From positions 1 to 40,667 of the forward strand of contig NZ_WVIC01000038.1 in assembly GCF_009939295.1 (NCBI RefSeq): a DNA stretch of 40,667 bases. The letters are read 5' to 3'. Both the position numbers and the translations under genes were made by a program. The stretch comes from Petrachloros mirabilis ULC683. GTDB taxonomy: Bacteria > Cyanobacteriota > Cyanobacteriia > Thermosynechococcales > Thermosynechococcaceae. This document shows, piece by piece, positions 1 to 7,294 of the stretch. The notes under the pieces were generated by a model. The model saw only the letters and a list, made by a program, of their open reading frames with translations. It was not told where the DNA came from and ran no database searches. Position 1 is the first letter of the stretch; the number at the start of each line of letters is the position of its first letter.

Positions 1-27
1 GCAAGTCTGGTAACTTAGCACATTTTC

Positions 28-537
28 TTGATCTTTTTCTTGCGCTTACCCTGCACCTATCGGTTGGGGGGCAGCAAATCTCTGGAGCTATCGGGTGGCA
101 CCAATCTGACCCTGGGCACAGGCGATCAAGACATGACGGTTGTCTTGCACCTAGATGGTGAATTAGTGCTCAGCGGTGAAAGTTCCATCCAACTAAAGCC
201 GCGCACCAAAATGGTGATGTATATCAATGGCGATGCCACCTTTTCAGGGGGGTCTAGTACCCGACCTGAAGATGCCCAGATCTACGTCTATGGCAAGCGC
301 AAGGTTACATTAAGTGGTGGCTCGGGGGCGAGTTTATTTCTGTTTGCGCCTGACTCAGCCGTTACTTTCAGTGGTGGCTCAAACATCAGTGGTGCTGTTT
401 GGGCTCGCTCTTGGAAAGGGTCGGGATCCTCATTCCTGATTGAGAAAAATGTCGATCCGTCGCAACTAAAGGTGATGTTGCCCAATAGCCAGAGGTTTGA
501 ATCTATTCAGTCATGGCAGCGTCAAGCGGTGAACTAG
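28..537 (+). CDS. C-terminal part of Gly/Ser-rich beta-repeat protein (partial or frameshifted)
   Basis: The frame is rich in repeated LSGG, FSGGS and SGGS blocks spaced about 20-25 residues apart. This resembles the right-handed beta-solenoid-like C-terminal domain (DUF7305-like) of bacterial surface or pilus-associated proteins; the family call is from memory. There is no convincing start: the frame opens after a TAG at 16-18 and only a TTG is available at 28. A second frame (starting at base 3) is open across the upstream bases and meets this one at a run of six G at 66-71. The likely picture is therefore the 3' end of a longer gene entering from the left, with a frameshift at the G-run or a sequencing error. 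Function unknown. Confidence 0.5.
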   Translation: MIFFLRLPCTYRLGGSKSLELSGGTNLTLGTGDQDMTVVLHLDGELVLSGESSIQLKPRTKMVMYINGDATFSGGSSTRPEDAQIYVYGKRKVTLSGGSGASLFLFAPDSAVTFSGGSNISGAVWARSWKGSGSSFLIEKNVDPSQLKVMLPNSQRFESIQSWQRQAVN

Positions 538-555
538 CGGGAACTTCTCCATTTC

Positions 556-1554
556 TTAAATGACAAAGTGTTCGATCGTTTCAGCGCCTTTCCAGCGCAG
601 GGCGGTGGCAAAAGGTTCTCCCAAACTTCCCCAAAACTGAAGCTGCATATAGCTGTCTGCCCGCTGGGAGCGCGCTGTCAAGAATGGGGTTCCCTTCTCG
701 TCTATCACCTGCAATGCCAATTCCGGGGGTAGGGTAAACTGCTGGCTGCCTGGATAAACTTGCACCATCAGTCGTATTCGACTTGAGGTGGCCTCAATGT
801 AGATCACCAAGACCACAGGGCAGCTCTCTAGCCCAGATCGCAGGGTCATAAGCTTTGCCCGTCGGAGTCCCTTGGGCAAATGCTCCCGGATAGGGGGGGC
901 GGCAGCGGCTGCCAGCATCACGCTCCGCATGGGGTAAGCCGGAGGTGGGTTCAAGGTGCTCAATAGGGTCTCAACACTTTCCCATCCCGCTTCAAAAATC
1001 CCCGTTAGCCACTGACTCAGTTGGATGTGGGGCTGCACTATCCAATTCAGAGGCACTTGCAGGGCATAGAGCTGATCTAGGAGTTGACTGAGGGGCTGTA
1101 GGCTAGCCACCGTCACTTCAGAACCATTTACCGTGGGTGTAAAGCCCACGAGTGTGGCCCAATCCCAGGTGGGACTGAGGGCAACTGCGACATAGCCGAT
1201 GCGATCGCACCAAACCTCAGGTGGCACCAAACAGCTCGAAGCTTCAGGATCCATCGGACGACATTCTAAACGTCCCACATTTTGGATATTGAGATCAGCA
1301 GAATTAGTGGCCCATCTCATGATAGGATTCCAGCTATCGCTGGTGGTCAAATCAGCCCGAATCCCCATCAGTTTGAGATAGTTATATACTGCCCAAACCG
1401 CCAATGTATTTTTGCGAGCTTGGTTAGCTTTTGCCGTTGAAGGTTGCTCACAGGCAAAAGCCTCTGAAAGTTGACGAACATAGATCGGAACGGGAAACGT
1501 GAGTTTCTGGCTGGGCTCAAAACTCATGTCCGGCGCAAAAAATGATGCAAGCAT
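556..1554 (-). CDS. DUF1822 family protein
   Basis: This 332-aa protein resembles the cyanobacterial DUF1822 family. Visible hallmarks are the N-terminal LTFPVPI segment, the ARKNTLAVWAVYNYLKLMGI helix and the DRIGYVAVAL segment near residues 118-127. The molecular function of DUF1822 is not known. It lies 19 bp downstream of a sigma factor-like gene on the same strand, a pairing I recall as common in cyanobacteria, so the two are probably co-transcribed. The start at 1554 has little visible Shine-Dalgarno; an internal Met at 1527 (MSFEPSQ) is an alternative. No signal peptide or membrane segment is evident. Confidence 0.75.
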   Translation of the reverse strand: MLASFFAPDMSFEPSQKLTFPVPIYVRQLSEAFACEQPSTAKANQARKNTLAVWAVYNYLKLMGIRADLTTSDSWNPIMRWATNSADLNIQNVGRLECRPMDPEASSCLVPPEVWCDRIGYVAVALSPTWDWATLVGFTPTVNGSEVTVASLQPLSQLLDQLYALQVPLNWIVQPHIQLSQWLTGIFEAGWESVETLLSTLNPPPAYPMRSVMLAAAAAPPIREHLPKGLRRAKLMTLRSGLESCPVVLVIYIEATSSRIRLMVQVYPGSQQFTLPPELALQVIDEKGTPFLTARSQRADSYMQLQFWGSLGEPFATALRWKGAETIEHFVI

Positions 1555-1573
1555 TGTTCATTACAGTTGTCTT

Positions 1574-2227
1574 TCATACATATCCTTGAGACACAGCAAA
1601 ATTACGCAAACAAGCCACACAATTTCGTTGATAAAAACTGCTCAGCGTGGAAATGGGAACCCCCAACTCATTGGATAAATCTTCCCAACTGGTACCCGGT
1701 GGCAAGCGCTTCAAAATCAAATATTGACAGTTGATATGCGGATGATGGCGCAGATGCTGTTGATGCAGCACCCCATCTGGATCCCTCTGCACCCAGCGTT
1801 GGGTTTCCTCTAGCATCGGCGGAATATCGGGATTGGCTACTAGGGTATTCTCAATCAAACTCCCCCCGCTCTTGCCAGCTTCGTCCCCAGAAATGAGGCG
1901 CTTCTTATCCTGCTGAATAGCCAGTCGATAATCTTGAAGCCGCCACTTCAGGTAGTGATTCAGCCAGGTTAGAATACTGCCACGCTTGGGATCGTATTGC
2001 TTGCCGGTGCCAGATTCACACAGATTTTGACAAAAAAAGAGCCAAGTCTGTTGCAGGGCATCTTCATAGTACGGACTCCGATCTCGCCATAGTTTGCCAG
2101 ATTCTTGAATCAGGCAGATTAGCTGAGTTAAACGTTTGCGCCGCTCCAAGCTATCGGGGTGACACTGGCAAGCCTGAGCAACAAGGCTTTGTAGTTGCTG
2201 CTCTAAGGTATCGTTGGTTAGCGACAT
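1574..2227 (-). CDS. sigma-70 family RNA polymerase sigma factor (cyanobacterial group 3 / ECF-like)
   Basis: About 217 aa. The region-2-like part reads YYEDALQQTWLFFCQNLCE followed by YDPKRGSILTWLNHYLKWRL, the helical core-binding and -10 recognition segment of ECF-like sigma factors. The C-terminus (LPPGTSWEDLSNELGVPIST LSSFYQ, spaced here for reading) looks like a region-4 helix-turn-helix. Its size suits a two-domain alternative sigma factor. I chose ATG 2227 (MSLTNDTLEQ); an upstream in-frame ATG at 2242 adds five residues. It heads a leftward operon with the DUF1822 gene, suggesting sigma-dependent control of the neighbouring unknown functions; the target promoters cannot be read from here. 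Confidence 0.7.
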   Translation of the reverse strand: MSLTNDTLEQQLQSLVAQACQCHPDSLERRKRLTQLICLIQESGKLWRDRSPYYEDALQQTWLFFCQNLCESGTGKQYDPKRGSILTWLNHYLKWRLQDYRLAIQQDKKRLISGDEAGKSGGSLIENTLVANPDIPPMLEETQRWVQRDPDGVLHQQHLRHHPHINCQYLILKRLPPGTSWEDLSNELGVPISTLSSFYQRNCVACLRNFAVSQGYV

Positions 2228-2402
2228 GCATCCAAGATCCATCGAGGTGCAGTGTAAAGTATCATCTTACCGTCAACTCAGCGACTTCAATTCACCAGGA
2301 TTTCCAGTAGACAATTAGAAAATTGCCACATTCCTAACACTTGGGGGCTAAGCTTCAGGCTAGGATCTGGGTTTAATAACGTGTGGGTAAGTATAAGTAA
2401 CC

Positions 2403-2588
2403 ATGCAAGCCGTAATGTCTAAATCTTCTAGTCCCAGTGAGATGACGGTTCCTTCTGCTGAGAAGCGGCTGTCCGAGTCTGTTAAAGTGTCCTACGGCTC
2501 AGATCAGCAAGCGGCATTCTGGGATCTCAAGAATCAAGTCGAGTCGCTCCTAGCCGAATTAGAAAACCTCAAGGTGAGCCAGCCTTGA
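2403..2588 (+). CDS. small conserved hypothetical protein (61 aa)
   Basis: A short acidic protein whose C-terminal half (AAFWDLKNQVESLLAELENL) is a predicted amphipathic helix with heptad-like leucines, so it may dimerise or bind a partner. The first 30 residues are Ser-rich and probably disordered. An alternative start is Met5 at 2415. I do not recognise a named family. It stands alone between the divergent sigma-factor operon and the cas1 relic. Coding status rests on the open frame and the ordered C-terminal helix. Confidence 0.45.
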   Translation: MQAVMSKSSSPSEMTVPSAEKRLSESVKVSYGSDQQAAFWDLKNQVESLLAELENLKVSQP

Positions 2589-2623
2589 TCGGCATAACCC
2601 AGGAGCTTCTTTGATTTCTGGTC

Positions 2624-2773
2624 AAGGCAAGGGGCGAGCTAGATTATGAAGGCCAGTCTTCACAGCGATACTTTCGGGCTTTTTCGTCTTTGCTCAAGGA
2701 TGAGTTCCAGTTTTAGAGCCGCACCCGCAGACCTCCAAAGGATCCGGTCAATAGAGGGGTGCTGAGTTGGCCT
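2624..2773 (+). pseudogene. cas1: relic of a second cas1 (fragment with in-frame stop)
   Basis: Read in the frame of base 2645, this stretch encodes YEGQSSQRYFRAFSSLLKDE and, after one codon-triplet of matching sequence, a TAG at 2714-2716, then SRTRRPPKDPVN. The functional Cas1 domain at 6242-6360 reads HEGHASQRYFRAFSSLLKDD, then SRNRRPPKDPVN. Nucleotide identity is roughly three quarters by eye, so this is not a recent copy but the remnant of a diverged cas1. The glutamate aligned with the catalytic Glu is retained, but homology frameshifts after about 2752 and then fades. It cannot make a functional integrase. Confidence 0.8.
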
Positions 2774-2784
2774 AATCTTATAGA

Positions 2785-3339
2785 ATGGGATTATTGAATC
2801 GCCAAGCTGGAATCAATTTTTTATCCCTATTGCCGGGGACGACCCTGACTGTTTTAGGGATTGCCGTTGCGTTTTTGAGATTTTATGACGCCGAAGATTT
2901 CCAATTCCTGGGACTCATCGCCGAGCCGCGAACCTGGAGTAACCGACTCACTCTGGCAGCCACCTTGGTGGCGGTGGTTAATTTCGGCGTTGAGTGGGAC
3001 CGTCGAAACCGAGAAACAGATCGCCTGGCTGAGGAAAGAAACCGAAGAGCTGAGGAAGAGCAACGAAGAGATGAGGAAAGAGACCGCAGAGCTGAGGAAG
3101 AGCAACGAAGAGTTCGAGAAGAGCAACGAAGAGTTCGAGAAGAGCAACGAAGACGCGAGGATACAAGACGATCAGCAGCTCGCAGAACTGCTGAGGCAGA
3201 ACGAGCGGCTCGCCGAGCTCGAATTGAAGCTCGATGCCGTGCTGCCCAAATCCGGTTCCAGCTAGAACCCAATGAGGTCAATCGTCAGGCATTGGCAGGT
3301 ATGTTGGCTTTTTTAGAGGAGTACGGTGAGACGTTGTGA
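2785..3339 (+). CDS. membrane-anchored coiled-coil protein (hypothetical)
   Basis: 184 aa. Two hydrophobic segments lie near the N-terminus (about residues 12-32 and 54-68). They are followed by a long charged helix (about 72-155) of EEQRR / EERDRR repeats, then a globular tail ending LAFLEEYGETL. This organisation suggests a membrane-tethered coiled-coil protein of the kind common among cyanobacterial hypotheticals. The helix is encoded by short tandem DNA repeats, including two near-identical 21-bp units around 3112-3153. A second frame through the same DNA (2885-3265) also spells a coiled coil, discussed under findings. The TM segments and ordered tail favour this frame. Function unknown. 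Confidence 0.55.
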   Translation: MGLLNRQAGINFLSLLPGTTLTVLGIAVAFLRFYDAEDFQFLGLIAEPRTWSNRLTLAATLVAVVNFGVEWDRRNRETDRLAEERNRRAEEEQRRDEERDRRAEEEQRRVREEQRRVREEQRRREDTRRSAARRTAEAERAARRARIEARCRAAQIRFQLEPNEVNRQALAGMLAFLEEYGETL

Positions 3340-3367
3340 ATCTAATTTGGGTCTTTAAGGATTTTCA

Positions 3368-3756
3368 GTGCCCACTGTCATTTGTCACATTTTAATTGGT
3401 CTGCCTGGGTCGGGGAAGTCCACTCTGGCGCAGCAGTGGGTTGCCCATGATCCCAATCTTTGCTGGGTTTCGACCGATGCCATTCGTCAGAATCTATTTG
3501 GAGATGCAGCTATCCAAGGGGCTTGGCCCCCAATAGAAGCAGAAGCCCTCCGACAGATCAAAGGTGCGATCGCACCTTTCCCCATCGCTTGCAGGCCGTA
3601 GTGCCCCACTGGGTCGTGACCGCAGACTACGAGTTCAAGCGCTGGATTTTAGGATTTGGCGCTCAGGTTAAAGTTTATGCACCAGTTGAATTAGCTCAAG
3701 ATCTGCAAGCCATGGCCCAGGCCATTGCTGCCATCTATCCCGTAGACGACTCCTAA
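3368..3756 (+). pseudogene. broken chimera: P-loop (AAA_33) kinase N-terminus joined to WYL-domain regulator C-terminus
   Basis: From a GTG at 3368 the frame encodes a Walker A (LIGLPGSGKSTLAQQW) and STDAIRQNLFGD, typical of AAA_33 nucleotide kinases, then stops at 3599-3601 after 77 aa. A different frame continues to 3756 with HWVVTADYEFKRWILGFGAQ and VKVYAPVELAQDL, which matches the extreme C-terminus of WYL-domain (YafY-type) transcriptional regulators. The switch falls at a HIP1 palindrome (GCGATCGC near 3567). The kinase core beyond Walker A and the regulator's HTH and WYL core are missing, so neither part should work. WYL regulators often accompany CRISPR loci, so the relic may derive from a former regulator; this is inference. 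Confidence 0.65.
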
Positions 3757-3866
3757 GTTCATTCGATTCGAGTGCCCAGTTAACCCATCGAAAAGGCTAC
3801 AGCGTGGGGCTTCCCATCGAATTCGCTAAACTGGAAGCCAATGAAGGATTGCGACAAGAGGCAAAC

Positions 3867-4322
3867 ATGCAACCTCAAGCCCCCTCACTATACGATGTTG
3901 ACTTTTATGCTTGGCTACAGCAGCAGGCTGAATACCTACGCTCTGGAAAGCTAGACCAATTAGATGTTTTCAATCTAGTTGAGGAGATTGAATCCTTGGG
4001 CAAGCAACAACGGCAGGAATTGCGGAACCGTCTCGGTGTGCTGCTCGGGCATCTGCTGAAATGGCACTATCAACCCCAACAGCGCTCTGCAAGTTGGTTT
4101 TACACCATTGAGGAACAGAGAGAAGAAATCTTAAGGCATATGAAGGAAAATCCTAGCTTGCAACCTTATCTCTCTGAAGCAATCTCCATAGGGTACAAAA
4201 AGGGTCTGAGGCTATTCGGTAGTGACACTGGCTTAAACCATAAACGACTCCCCCAGTCCTGTCCCTTTTCAATAGAACAAATCTTTGAGGAGCCGATCGA
4301 ATTCCCAGAGCCTCCGTCATAA
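3867..4322 (+). CDS. DUF29 family protein
   Basis: 151 aa from ATG 3867 (MQPQAPSLYDVDFYAWLQQQ). The opening SLYDVDFYAW, the central LVEEIESLGKQQRQELRNRL and the LLKWHYQPQQRSASWFYTIEEQR segment are the recognisable DUF29 pattern, and the length is normal for the family. The frame is open further upstream to 3804, but the conserved start is at 3867. DUF29 proteins are small, helical and abundant in cyanobacteria; their function is not established. It is the last gene before the CRISPR adaptation operon and on the same strand, but 125 bp separate it from the next ORF. Confidence 0.85.
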   Translation: MQPQAPSLYDVDFYAWLQQQAEYLRSGKLDQLDVFNLVEEIESLGKQQRQELRNRLGVLLGHLLKWHYQPQQRSASWFYTIEEQREEILRHMKENPSLQPYLSEAISIGYKKGLRLFGSDTGLNHKRLPQSCPFSIEQIFEEPIEFPEPPS

Positions 4323-4447
4323 TGTATAAGTCGAAATCACTAGCTGTAGAATGTTTGGCGTTGCCGCTTGGGCGTCAATCGCATGACTTTTCTGCGTGCG
4401 CCACTCTTTTCTGGTTACCGTAGGGAAAGTGATTCAACAATGCCCTG

Positions 4448-4783
4448 ATGCCGCCAGAGTTTGATACATTCCACCGCCTGGAACTCCCGAGTGAAATTTC
4501 GATTCCGGATCTGTTCTACGCTCTGTACCTTCACCGCTATCAGTCTCCCTGTACAGTCGGGCACCACATCTGCTCGGGACAATATCCGTTCGATCTTTTC
4601 TATTTCGACGATCCTCGTCCTCACGAGGAACCCGATCGCAGCCAAGCCTGGATCCAGTACCACTATCGAGTGTGTCAACGTCTAGTGCGGCCACCCCGGA
4701 TCAAAAGTATCAACCGGTTGATTCTGTGTTGCTCTCCGAATCCAAACCCACCGCTCTACTGGGTGTGGTTTGAGCTTGATTAG
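4448..4783 (+). CDS. hypothetical protein upstream of RT-Cas1 (111 aa)
   Basis: I do not recognise this protein. It is unusually rich in Tyr, Phe, Trp, His, Pro and Cys: the core reads LFYALYLHRYQSP and FDLFYFDDPRP, and the end reads PPLYWVWFELD. It ends 12 bp before the RT-Cas1 start on the same strand, which suggests translational coupling and a role alongside adaptation. Two leftward frames (4415-4678 and 4434-4694) are also open here, so the coding strand is not certain; operon position and codon choice favour this one. It is far too short for Cas6 and shows no RAMP glycine-rich loop. Confidence 0.5.
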   Translation: MPPEFDTFHRLELPSEISIPDLFYALYLHRYQSPCTVGHHICSGQYPFDLFYFDDPRPHEEPDRSQAWIQYHYRVCQRLVRPPRIKSINRLILCCSPNPNPPLYWVWFELD

Positions 4784-4795
4784 GGGTAGCAGAGC

Positions 4796-6778
4796 ATGAA
4801 TATTTCACTGACCCATCTCATTTTGGCCTGGAAGCTGGTCAAACAAGGCAGCCCTGCGGCTGGCGTTGATGGCATGACGACGGCATTATTCGCAAGCGAT
4901 CTTCAACCCCAGCTCCAACGCCTGGAGCGCCAGTTGCAGCGTGAGACCTATCTATCTTTGCTCGCTAAGGGCTTTTTATTACGGAAAAAACAGGGGGGAC
5001 ATCGTTTAATTGGCATCCCGGCGGTTCGCGATCGCATCGTACAGCGGCTGATCTTGCAAGCATGTTATCCCGCCTGGGAAGAACGCTTGAGCGAGTGTGC
5101 CCACGCCTACCGCCCCGGCTACTCTATTCATTCCGCGATTGAACGTCTGATGCTGTACTACCGCCACGAGGCGGTATGGACGATCAAGGTCGATATCCAT
5201 GAATTTTTCGATCACCTGAACTGGTCGCTCCTGATCAGTCAATTAGAAGCCATTGAGCTGCATCCCTGGTTGATACAGTTGATTGAGCAGCAGTTGAAAT
5301 CCGGGGTGGTTCTCAAAGGGCGATTTCAGCCCACCAACCAGGGGGTACTTCAGGGGGCTATATTATCTGGCGCTTTGGCGAATCTCTACCTCTACAACTT
5401 TGACCAGCAATGCTTAGAAGCTGGCATTCCCTTGGTGCGGTACGGCGATGACTGCGTTGCTACCTTCCCTTCCTGGGTTCAAGCAAATCGAGCCTTAGAG
5501 CTGATGCAGTCATGGTTGGCAGAGCTATATCTGGACGTACATCCAGAGAAAACTCAGATTGTATCTCCACAGGAGAGTTTCACGTTTTTGGGGCATCATT
5601 TCCAGCAGGGAAAAGTCTCTGTCCCCGTTCGCAAGCCGAGACAGAAAAAGCAACAATCAGGCAAATCCACAGGTAGGCATGAGTTCACCTATCCTAAGGT
5701 TTGCAATATTGTTCACACTCAGTCTAAAAAACAAAAAACTAAAGTTAGTCCTGAAATTTGGAAGCAGGAAATGACAACACTATATCTTACAGAACAAGGC
5801 TCGTATCTACGTGTTAAGCATCAACAATTTCGAGTTTATTATCAAAAAGAGTTGCGTTGTAGTGTTCCGATCAATCGAGTTAGCCATATTGTTATATTTG
5901 GCTGTTGTCAGTTGTCCCATGGCACAATCAGTTTAGCCCTAAGTCGGCACGTTCCTATTCTCTATCTATCCCATAATGGCAAATACTTTGGACGACTAGA
6001 GACCGCAGGACAGGCGCAAGTCAAATATTTAATTCAGCAGGTACACAAGTCCCAAGATCAAGATTTTGTTCTCAGTCAGGCCCGCAGTATGGTTGCCGCT
6101 AAGCTCCATAATGCCAGAATGTTACTAAAGCGCCTGAGCCGACGACGAAAGACGGAATTGGCTAAAGAGGTGATGGATGAACTCAAAATTATCAATCAAG
6201 AAAAAATCATCTCTGCCAATTCTATCGAAGTCCTTCTGGGCCACGAGGGCCATGCTTCTCAGCGATATTTCCGGGCATTTTCTTCTTTGCTGAAAGATGA
6301 CTTTCAGTTTGACAGCCGCAATCGTCGGCCCCCAAAAGACCCAGTCAACAGCCTACTGAGCTTAGGGTATACGCTGCTATCCCAGAATATTCATTCGATG
6401 GTTGAAGTGGCGGGTCTGCATACCCACTTCGGTAATCTCCACAAGCCCCGCTCCAACCATCCGGCTCTAGTCAGCGATCTAGTTGAGGAATTCCGAGCCC
6501 TGGTTGTGGACTCTTTGGTGGCGTATTTGGTGAACTCTGGCATTGTTAAACCCGAGGACTTTACCCCACCCGATGAACGTGGAGGTGTTTACTTACATCC
6601 GGCAACGCTCAAAGTCTTTCTCCATCACTGGTCAAAGAAATTAGAGACCCAGGTCACGCATCCCCATACGGGCTACAAGGTGAGCTATCGCCGCTGCATG
6701 GAGTTGCAGGTCTGGGAGTATATTGCGTGCCTGCAAGGCGATCAGCCGGTCTATCGTGCTATGAGGTGGGATGCCTGA
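4796..6778 (+). CDS. cas1: reverse transcriptase-Cas1 fusion protein
   Basis: 660 aa with two domains. Residues about 1-275 form a group II intron-like reverse transcriptase: motif A is KVDIHEFFDHLNW, motif B contains NQGVLQGAILSGALANLYLY, and the catalytic box is YGDD (residues 216-219). After a basic linker (about 276-325), a full Cas1 integrase runs to the C-terminus, with putative metal ligands E484 (HEGHASQRYF), H549 (FGNLH) and D561 (DLVEEFR), all present. RT-Cas1 proteins associated with type III systems can acquire spacers from RNA. There is no Cas6 domain at the N-terminus, unlike some fusions. The stop codon overlaps the Cas2 start (TGATG). Both active sites look intact. Confidence 0.95.
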   Translation: MNISLTHLILAWKLVKQGSPAAGVDGMTTALFASDLQPQLQRLERQLQRETYLSLLAKGFLLRKKQGGHRLIGIPAVRDRIVQRLILQACYPAWEERLSECAHAYRPGYSIHSAIERLMLYYRHEAVWTIKVDIHEFFDHLNWSLLISQLEAIELHPWLIQLIEQQLKSGVVLKGRFQPTNQGVLQGAILSGALANLYLYNFDQQCLEAGIPLVRYGDDCVATFPSWVQANRALELMQSWLAELYLDVHPEKTQIVSPQESFTFLGHHFQQGKVSVPVRKPRQKKQQSGKSTGRHEFTYPKVCNIVHTQSKKQKTKVSPEIWKQEMTTLYLTEQGSYLRVKHQQFRVYYQKELRCSVPINRVSHIVIFGCCQLSHGTISLALSRHVPILYLSHNGKYFGRLETAGQAQVKYLIQQVHKSQDQDFVLSQARSMVAAKLHNARMLLKRLSRRRKTELAKEVMDELKIINQEKIISANSIEVLLGHEGHASQRYFRAFSSLLKDDFQFDSRNRRPPKDPVNSLLSLGYTLLSQNIHSMVEVAGLHTHFGNLHKPRSNHPALVSDLVEEFRALVVDSLVAYLVNSGIVKPEDFTPPDERGGVYLHPATLKVFLHHWSKKLETQVTHPHTGYKVSYRRCMELQVWEYIACLQGDQPVYRAMRWDA

Positions 6779-7056
6779 TGTTTTACCTGGTTTGCTACGA
6801 CGTTGTAGAAGATCGCCGCCGCAATCAGGTGGCCACGCTCTTTGAAGGGTATGGAATGCGGGTGCAAAAGTCTGTGTTCGAGTGTGTACTCACACCTGAG
6901 CAGTATCAGATGATCTTGAAAAGGTTGCCCCAGTACCTGGATCTAGCCGTGGATCAGGTGCGCTTCTATCCGATGTCGCCTCGGCATCGGAAGAAGGTGG
7001 TGGTGGTGGGTGTGCAGCCCACCTGGCAGGTTGATGATCACTCGTTCATTGTATGA
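6778..7056 (+). CDS. cas2: CRISPR-associated protein Cas2
   Basis: 92 aa, starting at the ATG that overlaps the RT-Cas1 stop by one base. An in-frame ATG at 6727 would give a longer form but lies inside RT-Cas1. The ferredoxin-like fold starts with MFYLVCYDVVEDRRRNQVA, including the conserved Asp8 at the end of strand 1. The middle reads GMRVQKSVFECVLTPEQ, as is usual for Cas2. It would bridge Cas1 dimers in the spacer integration complex. The coding sequence ends about 240 bp before the first CRISPR repeat, on the leader side, as expected for an adaptation module feeding this array. Confidence 0.95.
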   Translation: MFYLVCYDVVEDRRRNQVATLFEGYGMRVQKSVFECVLTPEQYQMILKRLPQYLDLAVDQVRFYPMSPRHRKKVVVVGVQPTWQVDDHSFIV

Positions 7057-7294
7057 AGTTTCATGTCGGTGGGACTGACTCTGTCGTGGTCAAGGTGGTA
7101 GTCTGTAGGGGTCGGACGAACCTTAAAAAGACTATAACTTGGTTGACCCCCGCAGAACGTTTGCCTGGAAAGAATTTCAGGGCTTAGATATTCAGGCTTG
7201 TTGCGAAAGCATGCCTTTTACTGACATCAAAAAAGACCCCCTACATTTTTTGCCATGTGAAACCCTTGGCACACAAGACATCCAAACCTAGGCG
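7057..7294 (+). promoter_or_regulatory. putative CRISPR leader
   Basis: This 238-bp non-coding stretch lies between cas2 and the first repeat and contains A/T-rich runs such as CATCAAAAAAGACCCCC and CATTTTTTGCC just upstream of the array. Array polarity supports it as the leader: the repeats next to it are identical, while the degenerate repeats are at the far end. No promoter boxes could be assigned with confidence. Confidence 0.6.

Noticed and set aside
4415-4694. Two leftward ORFs opposite the 111-aa ORF
   Set aside because: They overlap the likely rightward operon gene and show no recognisable family; kept only as an alternative in that entry.
4796-5620. RT domain as a group II intron maturase
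   Set aside because: The RT is fused in frame to a complete Cas1 with its triad, followed by cas2 and an array. No intron ribozyme domain V/VI or maturase X/HNH domain was seen.
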